From: Limnephilus marmoratus
Taxonomy: Eukaryota; Arthropoda; Insecta; Trichoptera; Limnephilidae
Length of the DNA: 64,000 nucleotides
Direction of reading: 5' to 3'
Assembly: GCA_917880885.1 (NCBI GenBank)
Contig: OU862919.1
Coordinates: 17,192,001 to 17,256,000 of the forward strand
Of the stretch, positions 47,045 through 59,189 are shown in pieces. A model generated the notes under the pieces. The model was not told the DNA's origin. It ran no database searches and was given only the letters and a program-made list of their open reading frames with translations. Numbering within the stretch: position 1 is the first letter of the stretch; each line of letters begins with the position of its first letter. Both the position numbers and the translations under genes were made by a program.

Positions 47045-48094
47045 GCCTCCCTATAGAAATTATCTCCAATGTCAAAGCGCTATTAGTGGTTGGTCAGTGG
47101 AGTCATTTCTAAATGCAGTTTTAGTTTGCTTCCCCCTCCCCTCCGTGTTTTCTCTTTCCCAAAATGTGTCGTACCTAAATGTTCTGTATCCCTTCCCCTC
47201 GCAGGTTAACTGTCCGTTCTACCCCCTTCTCCTCCTCCGTTTTTCTTTCAACAATTTAACTTTACACAAACGTTCCACTGTCCCACATCCCGACGGTTAC
47301 TGTATTTAATTTATTTATTTTCTTTAAAATCTCAATCGACTCTCCCAATCCGGCCCCGCTGGCTGTTCCACTGCTAAGCGACCACCGGTACGCTCGTGTC
47401 TTACGAACTGCCACATGTCCTTGTTTTTTTTTCAAACCCCCTGCCCGCCAACAGTAATTTTTTTTTTCGCATTCTTTTAACCGTACTCCGACATAGGGTA
47501 GTGTATTTTTTTTGTTAATGTCTGTTATCTTAATTTTTTGTTATCTCGTGCGCAATTTTACGAGTATGACCGACCCTTTCTTTGTTTCTTGTCATATAAC
47601 AACAAAATCTGGTGTGCTGATTAAAACTAAACTATCTTTTGTTTCATATTTTTATTTAATGAATTCTCAATATCTACAGGACTACGGAAGTTTAGCTGGA
47701 AAATTTTATTTATTTATTTTTTTTTCTTTTTAAGCTGGTTTCGGTATCATTCGCTTAGAGGGAGACTAAAGATCACTATTATTTTATAACACCTTTCGTC
47801 ACTCAATTTACCAAAACTAAAAACACTTTCACTTAATTTTATAACACTTTTCGTTTAACAATAAATTAGTAATTTGGGTTATATATTTCGAACTTCGGGT
47901 TAAGTATTTTCCAGATTTCGGTTTTCCTCTGTGCTGAAACCATTTTTCAATTTACTTTTGTCTACTCAATGACCTATTTAAGACGACTAACTTACGTCAG
48001 TTGCTGTTCCTACTCTTTGTCCTACCACCTTAATATTCTTACTCCTATATATATATAAGGGTAAGAATTTATATATATAATATAATATCTTATA

Positions 48095-48160
<66 letters not shown>

Positions 48161-49706
48161 CTTCCCGATCGAGACAGTTTCCAATCTTTGAATTTCCTTA
48201 TTTATGTATATATATATATATTTTTTTTTTCCGCGATTCCAGAATTCCACACGAATTTTGCTCGCAGGAACAACTTAATGGCAACAGTGCATATATGTAC
48301 ATACACGCATTACACATATATGCACACATAAACACCCATTTTTTTTTTTTTTGATTGGGCTATCTCTACGGTCTCCCTTCAAAATAAACTAACCCTTTTT
48401 CCCATTGATAAACTTAGAAAAGACATTATTACCTATCAATATAATTTTTTGTTTTTGTCGTGCGCTAGACCGTCTCCATTCAATATAACAATTAGTGTAT
48501 GAACAGGACTACTCAATGTTGGCCCGATTGCATCATTGTTTCTACTGGTTTGTTGTCCGGTCACCCCAGTTTAAAGAAATTTCAAACCTTAGTGCAGGTC
48601 GACTAACCACTATTATACTCGCTACGGTGAATCGATATTGAAATGGATCATCGAAGAACTATCTCCCCTAATACATGACACACTTTCTCGTTGCTTCTTA
48701 TCGAAGGTTGGATACCACTAACTACTAACTACCCTGCTGATTATGTTCAAAATTTTAATTGACGTACGGCGCAACTCTCACTGATTCCCAACCCATTTGA
48801 ATCAAAATCTCTCCTACCAGTGTGGTGTGACACGAACATGTCTAAATCCACTAAAGGCTTTTAGCTGATCACGTTTCCTCCCTAAGCCTAAAAAATCCTT
48901 TTGTCGCCTTTAAGCATGAATTTGTTCTAACCTAACCATGCTTGAATTTAATAACCAATCGATTGGTTCCGCCCCCTCCCTAAGCCATAAAAACTCCTTA
49001 TTCCTTTAACATGAAATTTTTCTAAACTAAACACGTTGATTGTAGTAACCATTTGGTTGGTCTTATCCCCTCCCTAACCCACTAAAATCCCTTCTTCTTA
49101 GACATGAAATTTCCTAGCCTAAACACGCTTGAATGTAATAACTATTTGATTGGTCTCATCTCCTCCCTAATTCACTAAAACCTCTTATTGCAACGATTTA
49201 ATTCTCTTCCAAGTGATTATTACAGTTATTTTAAGCTAGTGATTTGTTTACTTTCCGCCCTGGGTCATTAACCGAACCTTTTTTTTCGCCCCGGGTTGTT
49301 GCATTCCTGACCTAGTTACGATAGTCGAACGTAAAGTCATAAATCTTCGATCTTTATGATGTGTTCACTGAACCTTTTTTTGTTGCATCCCGGTTTTTTC
49401 CTTCTCCGCACCCTAACTTGAAAGGCAATTACCTACATTTAAACCGTTGGGGTCGTAAATCTTTGCTAATGGTTTTGTTTACTTTCTGTCTAAGGGGCAA
49501 TGACCTACATCTGCAGATTTAAAACTCCTGGCTACTGATTTGTTTAAATACATTTTTTTTTTTTTTTTTCTATTCTTGCCTACTTATTTTTTTTTTTGAA
49601 AGCTTTTCTTCCCACGTAATAATTCGTAACTGTCTTTCAAATTGCACTAAGATACATTGAAATTCCCCCAGCTTTTAAAACCTTACCTCCTGGTCACGGC
49701 ACCACT
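47045..49706 (-). mobile_element. Internal domain 3 (2662 bp), non-coding
   Basis: Same layout as int1. It differs by TTTCTGTCTAAGG for TTTCCGTCTAAGG (about 49485) and by an uninterrupted T run near 49550. Primer-binding site at 49688-49704 (minus). Confidence 0.85.
49688..49704 (-). promoter_or_regulatory. Primer-binding site for tRNA-His (int3)
   Basis: Identical to the int1 site. In the sense orientation it follows LTR4, the outermost 5' LTR of the array. Confidence 0.85.
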
Positions 49707-52700
49707 TGTGATGGGTCAACCCCCCCCCTAATGGAAAACTTTAAAATATTTCTTCTTCTCGTGCGTTCAGATCTCCGGTTGGCAGATCTTACTCTCGTAC
49801 CTACTGAATGATTCGCCATTAATCTTTTGAATCATGACTTATTTTTCCCACCCCTGTGACTGAACACAGTAAAAGGTAGTTTTCCGGGAAATTCTTACAA
49901 TAAACCCTTTTCTCCACGTTGTGTGATTTTTTTTTTTCGGAGCACCTAGAACATCTAGGATAGGTATTTAATGTCTTTCGTGGTAACTTTCGGTTCTTTA
50001 GGTAAGGTGTGGAAGAATTACTCTGTATCTCTTAGACGTCTGAAGGACACGCCCTGTCTAAACTATCCTAAATTTGTCTCACATAATGAGCACTGTTGTT
50101 ATTACTCTCGCTAGGCTGTAAAATTGATCTCTCCCCCTCTACGTCCTAATAAGTTTTAATGTACGTACCTGGAATGTTTCATTTCATGTGGATAATTGGC
50201 GAATTCTCAGCACCGCTCTCCAAGGCTAGATGCTATACATAATCGTGATAATATGTTCTGTTGTTAGTAAACACAAACTTATACCTAGGATGGAAGTATA
50301 AAGACGGGATAGAGGATAGAATGGATGGTGATGGAGAGGAAATTCTTTGCAAACTAGTACTGGCTCCTCCACTTGACCAAATTGACTAGGTGGTCAGCTC
50401 TCAGAACACGACCCTCCGACCAATGCATGATGAGGCTATACCCATGGCACCCGGAAAATCTCTTGACGATAAACCAGATACCCGGACCCCTCCATAACAA
50501 AAGAAGAACGGCATGCCTTCAAACCTTTCCCAGACAACTCCAGTATCGAACACCTCCGGAACTACTTTACTGGCTCTAGAAGGGGTAATCTATTTCGTCC
50601 CTTATCAAGACTCTATTCACGGTACAAGTGGGGTAAGCTTGTGACAGGCAGATCCGTCCTCCCACGTGACCGACCTAGCGTTACACTCCACCTCCAGGAG
50701 CTGACATAATCCTCACCTTGTGGGCATTACGTTTGCTTCTGGGTCGACAGGACTAAAAAATGTGATGATGCTACAGGAACCCGTCCCACAGATGACCTGT
50801 TGGCGCATTTCCATACTACCTTGCAGGCAACGCGAGATGCTTTCGGCCAAACGCCTCCGTCTGCGAACCATGCCCTGTCTTACCATTGGCATCTCATTTC
50901 ACACGACCCTGTTGCGCCCATTCGCTCGACATAGTCCCGCGAAAGGGAATTGCTTCCAGCACCTCGCGAGACCCGATCAGTCTATGGAGGGCAACCCTCC
51001 TCCTCCCTAACATGACAATGTGGGAAGGACCCTTACCACTCGACCACCAATTTCTCACATAATGTGTAGTCTCGGTGTCACCAACACATTCGTCAATCGT
51101 GAAGAACTTAAAAAGCGTAATTCAAGAAGTAGGAATTTAGCAGAGTACCTGTTGGTTTTATTTGTTTCATTTTTTATATCGTGATTCTGCTCTTCTGCTC
51201 CCTTGTCTAAAGATGTCTGTTCGGGTTGCAGGTAATCGCCTTCAATTTGATATGTCGTACTCTCGAGATGCTCCCCATTTGGTTGACTGTATTCTCTGTG
51301 TCAGGTTCATTTTTTGTGTCAGCTCGGCATCAGCCGTGTGCCGAGAAAAGGTCACTGTCCAGGGTGGTGGCTGGTAACATCTGTGAAATACGCCTAGTAC
51401 CTATTCAGGGATAAATAGTACCTACATCAATCTACTCGATACAGACACTCATGCAATTAATTGTCCAAGATTCGCGTTCTATTCACACCCCCGGCAATCA
51501 ACAGGACCTGTAATTTATATAGATTCTTTAACTCACCCATACGTAATTGTTTAATTCTCCGGTCGGGAAAACACGACCAATTGTATCTTAATTACGTATC
51601 CTGTAGACCTGTACCTATGGAGAAAACACAAAGGCCCCTCCCTACGATTTCCTAAATTTTTGTACGACGAGGCCTAACGTAACCTTAGATTTACGATTAA
51701 ATTTAACCCCTCCCCTTATAGTCTGAATTTGATTGGAGGTATCTTTATCGCTTCAGTCTGACTATCTCGCAATTGTAATGTACTCCTGTTGTCCGATGTT
51801 TGAAGATTACTTCAAATATACCTATCGTCCCTCTTTAAATATGTGTGCTCTCTAAGGTTAAATTACCGCTTGTTACATCTTCGTATCGAAACCACTAGAT
51901 TGAACGTTTTCATAGATTATTATTATTATTGTTTTATTTCTAACTATTCGGAATACATTTTTTTTCCATTTCAAGAGAACGATTGTTTGATCGTAATTAA
52001 GATTTTTTTTTATATCCTATTATTATTTCTGATTTAAAACCCGCAATTTTATTATTATCATTTATTTGTCGACACCGTTTAAATTGTAGTAATACTGAAG
52101 TTTTTATTATTAGATCACGCTTGTTTAAACCGAATTAATAACTGTTATTACAACTCGATATTCTCACTGTTCTTAAATAATTTCACTAACTTTTTAAAGT
52201 TCCTAAAAGCTTTTCACCACTGGCTTGTACCCCTTTCCCTGAATCTAATTGAATAACACCTTGCACAAAATCCACTGAAGTTAGCTCGACAATCCACCGA
52301 ACGTTTTTTCGCTAAGTCTTCGAAAAATTCCCAAAACACTCCCCGGTTCGCGCGCTTTTGGTAAGCCTTTTCTTACGAGATCTCACAGTCAACTCCCCCC
52401 TCTTCCGTAAAACAGCCCTTTTTAATCCCCCACTTTCAAACTTAATTTTTACAATTTCAACCTTTAAAATGCACAACCTTCATAGTTTCCAAATCTAGTA
52501 TCGTATCCCGCGGTTTACGATCTTTCGTCCTGAACGGTGCTCCCAACACAAATTTCGTATTGCGAGAAGGCGCTATTTCGCTGCATCGGACAGGGGCGAA
52601 CTCGGTAGATATCCATACGAAACTTCTGCAAGACTAGCGCCTACAAGGTATCATTTACCATGTGAATAATTAACTCTACTTCCCTCGAAAATCTATCGTG

Positions 52701-54212
52701 TCCGTTCTACCATTTTTAAAATCGCTTCCAGGTACGGTGTATCCTGAACTTTCGATATACTTTCCATACTTTTCTCAGTAACCCCAAGTCTTAGCTCAAA
52801 TCGGCAACCTACAACATTTTCCGACCGTCATCTACTATGCATCTTATTATTGCACAAATCGTATAACACGTCACCTTCTAGGTATTTCGTCACCTTAGCA
52901 TTTAACTATGAACTTTCTAACAATTTTTGACTGAATACTCTTATTCAGACGTATCCCTTACGTGGACATGCGGCCGTGTTTGTTCCTGGCTATATGACGG
53001 TTTCCTGGGGTCCGCATACATTTTCTTAATATTTCCCGCGTTCGCAAATACCTAAGTACAATCTCTAGTCATTTGACCCCTTCCTAACCAAGATCGCGAC
53101 ACTCGTAACGCCTTGTTTAGTAATAACCTAAACTTTTATGGTCTCGATTCTCCTTTTTACGGGCTGTGACCTCTACCAAAACCTAACTCCATACCTGCCT
53201 CCGAACGTTTTTTATCTGCATTTCTAGTTCCTCCTACCATATCCCATCTCCTTCTGGCGTAAAACCCAATAAATCTCCGTTGTTATGCGCCTAGCAATTA
53301 AGAAAAATACTTAAGAAATCAAATAATTTAAAATCCTGACAGGCCGTTAAATTTTATGGCTTTTCTTAATTCCCTATTCCCTATATCTTGCGTATAACCT
53401 CGAGTGGTGATTCCGGCTTAATGAATATCCTAATTACTCAAAACTGTGTTAGATCTTTTCCACTTCAAACCACTTCAATACGCAAGAGGTCGACAACATT
53501 TCCTCCCCTCTAAACCTATCGGATACAAAATTCACCCTGAATTGTTAGATTTTATTTGGTCGTTAACGTAATGGATTCCTTCCTGTCGACCCTGACATTA
53601 TTAGCTTTTGTGTTTTGACTACCGTATTACGTTCCTCCCTAATACCTACATGCAAATCCCGCTGGAATTTTGTTTGGGAAAAGCGATATTGATTGTCAAT
53701 GCCTACTCCCGTTTCTATTCTCATATAATTGAAATCGTTCGTTACTTCATGTTTAATTAACGCATGATTTTTGTCCTTTTAAAACCTCCGCCAACGAGAT
53801 ACTTGAAAAAACTCCCCGACCCCCGATGCGAAATCAACTGTTGTCAATTCCTTCGTGCCCCCATAAAAATGCGATTTATGGCCAAATTAGAAGTGCCACT
53901 TCCACTTAAAATAACTATCTGCTTAGACCGTGGGACACTTTTGTGTCTCAATTTGGCACAACCCCCTCACACCACGCCCTGAGATGTGATTGGCTGATAC
54001 GTGCCTAATGGCTTCAAATCATACTCTGATTTGCTAGTCGTTTTTTTCTTCCAAAATTTGTTGACACCCTTCGTAGCAGAAAAAATGTTCAATTATTACA
54101 GTTTCCCTTAATATTGCTTTCAAAATTAGCCAATAGATGTCGATAGTGTGATCATATTATCAATAAAAAAAAATATTATTCGCTAACCATTCAACAAGGC
54201 AGGTTCATCACA
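49707..54212 (-). repeat. LTR4 (4506 bp), 5'-most LTR in the sense orientation
   Basis: Shares the long variant, GGCTTGTAC and CTTCGTGCC with LTR3, but has GTGACAGGC (about 50640) like LTR1. It ends GGTTCATCACA followed by the right TSD CCCG (54213-54216), with no purine-tract side beyond it. Confidence 0.88.
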
Positions 54213-54216
54213 CCCG

Positions 54217-54403
54217 TAGTATCTATTTAGGAGATATTTCGTATGATACGATACATCGTTTCGGATAGCCTAACAGATATCATCACCAAGACAGATGATA
54301 AACACTGCAAGAATCGATTACCTTAAATCGAGTTCGGGTAGACAAAGTCACTCCGTGCAGGTACTACCTACTGTGATTATTGATTATGTATTCTGATAGC
54401 CCC
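54217..54403. other. No gene recognised
   Basis: Flank between the LTR array and the next inverted-repeat element. Confidence 0.5.
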
Positions 54404-54817
54404 TCCAGACTCACGGCGAGAAGCCCCGAGAACACCCAAGAAGCGTGAATGTAATGAGTTTCTCGCATTCTCTTTCTCGGGCTCGCCTCTTCTCGGATCA
54501 CTGTCGGTAAATTTGGCCGCTTCAAAGAATTTCTCGGGCGAGAAGCGAGAAGACTACTACACTCACGTTTTGTCTCAGTATTGTTTAGTGAGCGGTTGAG
54601 AGTAGAAGTGCGTTATATTTTTGTTTTTGTTTCGAAAATTTTGTTTCCTCGTGTTAAAAATGTGGAACAATCAACAAGAGTTGCAATTTATCGCACAGAG
54701 CCAAACCTGCAGCATTTTGAATATCGTCTGTAATGTCGTCCGTACCGGATGGGAAACAGATCACGAGTGAGAAAAATGAGAATGTGTATAAGTGCTTGTT
54801 CTCGCCGTGAGTCTGGA
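54404..54817 (+). mobile_element. 414-bp element with 19-bp perfect TIRs
   Basis: TCCAGACTCACGGCGAGAA at 54404-54422 is the exact complement of 54799-54817. The interior has repeated GAGAAG/TTCTCG motifs and, from 54661, a short ORF starting MWNNQQELQFIAQ, which vaguely recalls the start of a MADF/Myb-type domain found with PIF/Harbinger elements. That resemblance is weak. No TSD was recognised. Confidence 0.65.
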
Positions 54818-55478
54818 ATCAGCATAAGGAATCCCGATTTGGAGAATTTTGTTTTTGAAAAGTTAGGTTTTGACACACCTGGTTATTCAGATCTAAATAT
54901 AGCTAAAACCGTTTCTAGCGATAAGTGCCATATATACTGGGTCGATCGATCTTCAACAAAGGGCAAAAATATGGAGGTATTTATTTTGTTCATGAGTATT
55001 CATTCAATACAATGTTTTTTGTGAAGAACACGAATCTTACCGAAGTATTTCAATGGTTATTGAAATTATTTGTTTATTTATTTCAAGAAAAAAAAAATTA
55101 CATTACAAATTATAACATTATGCAAAGTTATACAATAATTCATTATTATTCTACTATTCCATAAGTTGAGCTCTAGGAGCCCTTGTTTACGGGAGGAGTA
55201 TTTACAAGCAAAAAGAATAGCGTTTTAATGAAATGTGTAAACAATAATCAAAGAACTTATGAAATAAATACAAACATAATTTGACTTAGGTATTCGAGTA
55301 CAATTTAGCATGAAGACATAATTTGTCTCGATGCCACCTAGCAACGGATTTAACACTAACAGTGTCTCTCTCGCAAAAATAAAGTTGGTTGTTTTCAGGT
55401 GGAAAAAATATAATAAGCAGTAATTATTGTTGAATGAAACACTAGTATATATTGAATCATTTGGCGGGTATAAGATAA
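54818..55478. other. No gene recognised
   Basis: Short ORFs only (54749-55024 and 54925-55164, +), without known domains. Confidence 0.45.
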
Positions 55479-55551
55479 GCCGCCATAGCTCAATTGGGAG
55501 AGCCGCTGACCGGCAATCAGAAGGGCACGAGTTCAAGTCCCGTTGGCATCA
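55479..55551 (+). tRNA. tRNA-like sequence (probable pseudogene or SINE head)
   Basis: GCCGCCATAGCTCAATTGGG has a D-arm GCTC/GAGC with A box. An anticodon arm CTGA/TCAG surrounds a loop CCGGCAA (GGC at the anticodon position, but C rather than T at position 33). AGTTCAAGTCC is a good B box. The acceptor stem is imperfect (GCCGCCA against TTGGCAT), which argues against a functional tRNA. The 5' part resembles 19138-19175, suggesting a repeat family. Confidence 0.5.
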
Positions 55552-56582
55552 TGTATCTTTTCTCGGAAGATTTTTCAATGTGGATGAGTGTTTCAGGCTG
55601 ATAATTATTGCTTATAATAATTGTTACCCTTTGTGCTATGCATATAAATCTTGTCTTAAACGTTAGTTTAACAATTAAAAATAAAAATTAGTTATTGAAA
55701 GACAATATCAATAATTAAAAAAAAAAATTAAATATCACAGATTAAGTACGGGTAAATTATGGTTCACTACTAGTAATAACGTGTAGAATGACGACATTGT
55801 GTGTTTAATGGCTTTATTATATTTTTGTGAATGGCTTTCAATATGGTATCCATAGAACATCACGATTCTTCAGTGAGTGTAGTGGTATTTGCACGGACCG
55901 AATGGATACATCGCTAATATTAATGTATCTATCGTTGAAGAACAAATAATAATAAAATACAAGCTACCTTAAAAGGCGCGCAGACTGTTACAAATCTTTC
56001 TTTCTCTCGTCTGGTTGGTAAAAACAGCTAAACTTTATAATATATGGCAAACACATCCGATCCTCCTCCAAAAAAATAGTTTTATGGCAACGCCAAATGT
56101 TATTACAAGCCTGTCACTTAAGTTTTATTTGCTCCAGCCAAATAATGAATGAGGAGATTATTCTCAAGCGTAACGCAATACCATTATTTGAATACCTACG
56201 GAATACCGCAAGGATGTGATTTATGACCTGCATTGATTCATTGTTTGTTTAAAATATCATTACATTACTAAGCCATCCGTGTGCCTTCATATGAAAGGGC
56301 AAGATTGATAATTCACTAAAAGCTGATACACCTACGAGGCACTTATGGCTGATTATGCCGGTTAAAACAGAGCTAACCTTAGGTTACTAGGTGTTTAAAA
56401 GATTAACTTCTGCGGTAAACTTGGCAAACATGTAGGTAGGTACCCATAAAGATCAATTTAATTTAATGACTGAGCATTCACGCATTTCCAAAATAAAATA
56501 ATATTATACAAAACACCATTAATTTGATCCAAAAATATGTACTTGATATTTTATAACATTAAAAATAAAACAATTAAATTTT
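55552..56582. other. No gene recognised
   Basis: AT-rich sequence without ORFs of note. Confidence 0.5.
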
Positions 56583-56843
56583 TAAGTATTTATTTATTCA
56601 TTTATTTACGCCTATTTAGGCTTTTACATACATATATATAACAATATTAACAAAATTATACTGGTAAATAGTGCAGGAAACTACTGTTTAAAAAACTTGC
56701 ACAAAAATAAATACAAAGTAAAAATATTAGGTATTGAATTTAAACCACACAGTATGTAGGTACAAAATATAATTAATCTGAAATAGTTTTTTTTTCTTTC
56801 AGCCGACAAAATACTGCCAATGAATTAGACAATTTTAATAGCT

Positions 56844-57049
56844 TTATAAAAGTATTATTCCCTTATGTGATGAAAAAAACTTCAATAAGGTGCGCTTATA
56901 TAATAAAATTGATGTACTAAAGATATCAACAACTTCAGAGTATTTGTTTCCAAGCTGTTGAATCCGTCGCACAGGAGTATAATATTGATTTGTTGACTTA
57001 TAATTGCTGGAATAATATGGTAGGTACTGTCTTGTGACTGACCTGCCTG
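56844..57049 (-). pseudogene. LINE reverse transcriptase C-terminus beyond the hAT insertion
   Basis: In frame with the segment at 58384-59170 after removal of hAT copy B and one TSD. It reads PGRSVTRQYLPYYSSN..., EVVDIFSTSILLYKRTLLK and a stop at about 56844. It resembles the C-terminus of the LINE piece at 61949-62482 (ILSKVDIFNSEPIKYKGYIK). Confidence 0.75.
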
Positions 57050-58375
57050 CAGTGTTGGGTAGGACACGATATCAGGATGAGTTTGTATGAGGTACTCAAA
57101 TATTGAAATGAGGTGTTGAGGTGTCCCACCTCATTTGAGGTGAGGTGTTACAAAATATTTTCGCTTACGGGGGGGGGCTGGTTTTTTTCCTTCAGCTTGA
57201 TTTTCTTGGTTCAGAGGTGTTGGTTTTCTAATAAATACCGGGGTGGCGGTACCCATACCCGCCTCCCGTGTCTGTTATTTTTGTAATACGAAAAATGGAT
57301 ATAAAAAAGGCCTACCCCCTCCCCCCTTCACCACCTCTGATCCCCTCCCTGCACCCCCCTCTGATCCCCCCCTCTTATCCCCCCCTCCTCAGCAACCCCC
57401 TCCACCTCATCTTAACACTGCCTCATCCTCCCTCCCTTGGGAGCTGTTGGGACTCTTGTGCGGTATTTACATAACATATAACAATAAGTAAATAAATATA
57501 TTTTTTTTTGGATCAGTTGGTACTGTTGTGCGGTATTCACTTATCAATACATAAATTTACAATAAAAAATATTTAAAATAAAAAAAAAATTTAAGCAGTT
57601 GGGACTGTTGCGCTCATAAATTATTGTTTTGTGTATTCACATAACAATAATTTACAAAAATAAATATTTAAAAAAAAATTTTTTTTCCAGCAGTTGGGAC
57701 TCTTGTGCTCATAAATTATTGTTTTGTGTATTCACATAACAATAATTTATGCTCATAAATTATTGTAATGTGTATTCACATAACAATAATTTACAATAAA
57801 AAAATATTTAAAAAAAAAAAAATTTTTTGTAGCAGTTGGTACTCTTGTGCGGTATTCACTTAACAATAATTTAGAATAAATAAATAAAAAATAAAAATTT
57901 CGGAGCAGTTGGGACGCTTCTGCAGTATTCACAATATATGAATTGGCTTACCCCATCACCACCTCACGGTTCTAATACAAAAATGTCATAGAATATACAA
58001 ACACTTCAGGCCTCACAACCTCATACATTTGTCCCAAACTATGCGTGACATGACATGTAGTTTAATACATCAACCACTTCACACCTCACCTCGTATTTGT
58101 CCTATACGTGACAACGTGACATGACATGTAGTCCAATACACCAACCACCTCGAACCTCACCTCATATTTGTCCCGTACATGACATGAATGTAGTCCAACA
58201 AAACAAACCACCTCACACCTCATATTTTGTCCCTCCTTCATATTTGTAGTAATACAAATATGAAGGGGGGACAAAGAAAAAGAGTTGGTACAAATACATA
58301 TTGTGAGGTGGGGGGACATTTTACGTGTTTGTATGGGACATTTGAGGTGCCTCTTGTATGAGGTACTCAACACTA
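57050..58375. mobile_element. hAT-like non-autonomous element, copy B (TSD CCTGCCTG)
   Basis: A 1326-bp relative of copy A, flanked by CCTGCCTG at 57042-57049 and 58376-58383. The ends are CAGTGTTGGGTA... and ...GTACTCAACACTA (imperfect TIR of about 11 bp). The internal order is the same: GAGGTG-rich left end, GGTGTTGG module, CT-rich block, GCAGTTGGGACTCTTGTG tandem array (expanded here, 57440-57930), and CACCTC-rich right array. It lacks the long G run of copy A (16820-16845) and encodes no transposase. Confidence 0.88.
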
Positions 58376-58383
58376 CCTGCCTG

Positions 58384-59170
58384 GAGTATGAAAAGAGATT
58401 TCATATAATAAATCAGGGGTATCAAACATTGAATTAACGATTTTATACAAACAGGTTAAATCGGAAATGATTCTACGATCAGATAATTTTATTAAATTTA
58501 ATGAAGAAAGTACGTTATCGTAATTTAGGCATTCACTAGGAATGCCCATTTTAAAATTCACATATCTTAAAAAATTATTTTGGATTCTTTCAATCGCATG
58601 TGAATGAACCTCATAATTTGGGGACCAAACCGTGGAATTGTATTCTAGATGACTCCTTACGAGTGACATATATAATGTTTTTACAGTATTGACATTATTG
58701 AAATCACTAGATACCCTTAAAATAAATCCCAACATTTTCAAAGCTTTATTGGTTATTATTTCTATATGCTTGATAAAGTTGAGTTTCGTGTCAAACCAAA
58801 TACCTAAGTCATTAATTTCCGAGACAGATACTAACGACATATTGTTAATGGAATAATCGAAAAATATTGGAGTCTTTATTCGATAAAACCTCATAATTTG
58901 ACATTTGCTTATGTTAAGTCGCAAGCGGTTATCATGACACCATATAATAAATCTCAACAAGTTATTTGACAATATGTGGCAATCATTAATGTTTCTGATT
59001 GCTTTTAATAATTTCAGATCGTCTGCAAACATTAATACTTGAACATCGTTGAAAATATATAACACATCATTAACAAATAATAAAAACAGGATTGGACCTA
59101 AATGTGACCCCTGAGGAACACCACTCGTAGCAGTGAATTTGTACGAAAATGTACAAATTATTGTAAGCAA
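58384..59170 (-). pseudogene. LINE reverse transcriptase, first segment before the hAT insertion
   Basis: It starts just upstream of motif B. The motifs are TSGVPQGSHLGPILF, MFADDLKLLKAI (catalytic Asp pair), SEINDLGIWFDTKLNF, LGFILRVSSDF and RSHLEYNSTVWSP, ending with SFHTPGR at the hAT boundary. The RT N-terminal half, including motif A, is missing. The frame continues at 57049 if the hAT element and one TSD are discounted. Confidence 0.85.
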
Positions 59171-59189
59171 ATTTAAGATTTTGACCGGA

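Larger units (their letters stand above)
28261..54212 (-). mobile_element. Tandem multimer of a large non-autonomous LTR retroelement (LARD-like)
   Basis: The order on the plus strand is LTR1 (28261-32735), int1 (32736-35393), LTR2 (35394-39869), int2 (39870-42538), LTR3 (42539-47044), int3 (47045-49706), LTR4 (49707-54212). Each LTR starts TGTGATG and ends CATCACA. CCCG flanks only the outer ends (28257-28260 and 54213-54216). The element's sense is the minus strand, shown by a tRNA-His primer-binding site next to the TGTGATGGG edge and a purine tract next to the other edge. No gag, protease, RT or integrase is encoded, so movement would depend on another element. LTRs of about 4.5 kb around an interior of about 2.66 kb recall plant LARDs. 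The copies look almost identical by eye. Confidence 0.88.
56583..59189 (-). mobile_element. LINE (Jockey/CR1 group) 3' part, minus strand, split by hAT copy B
   Basis: RT-coding sequence runs from about 59189 down to 58384, resumes beyond the hAT element at 57049, and stops at about 56844. The 3' UTR extends to a tail of AAATAAATGAATAAATAAAT at about 56587-56607. It is 5'-truncated near 59189, next to a MITE. Confidence 0.85.

Noticed and set aside
28261..54212. Array as a DNA transposon with 7-bp TIRs (TGTGATG/CATCACA)
   Set aside because: The short inverted ends are the usual LTR TG...CA termini. Long terminal direct repeats, PBS and purine tract at the boundaries favour an LTR element.
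28261..54212. Array as a satellite or CRISPR-like repeat
   Set aside because: The unit is about 7.1 kb with an incomplete last unit ending exactly at an LTR boundary and a flanking duplication. No short spaced repeats are present.
55479..55551. Functional tRNA gene
   Set aside because: The acceptor stem is mismatched, the universally conserved U33 position is C, and a partial relative exists at 19138, all favouring a tRNA-derived repeat.
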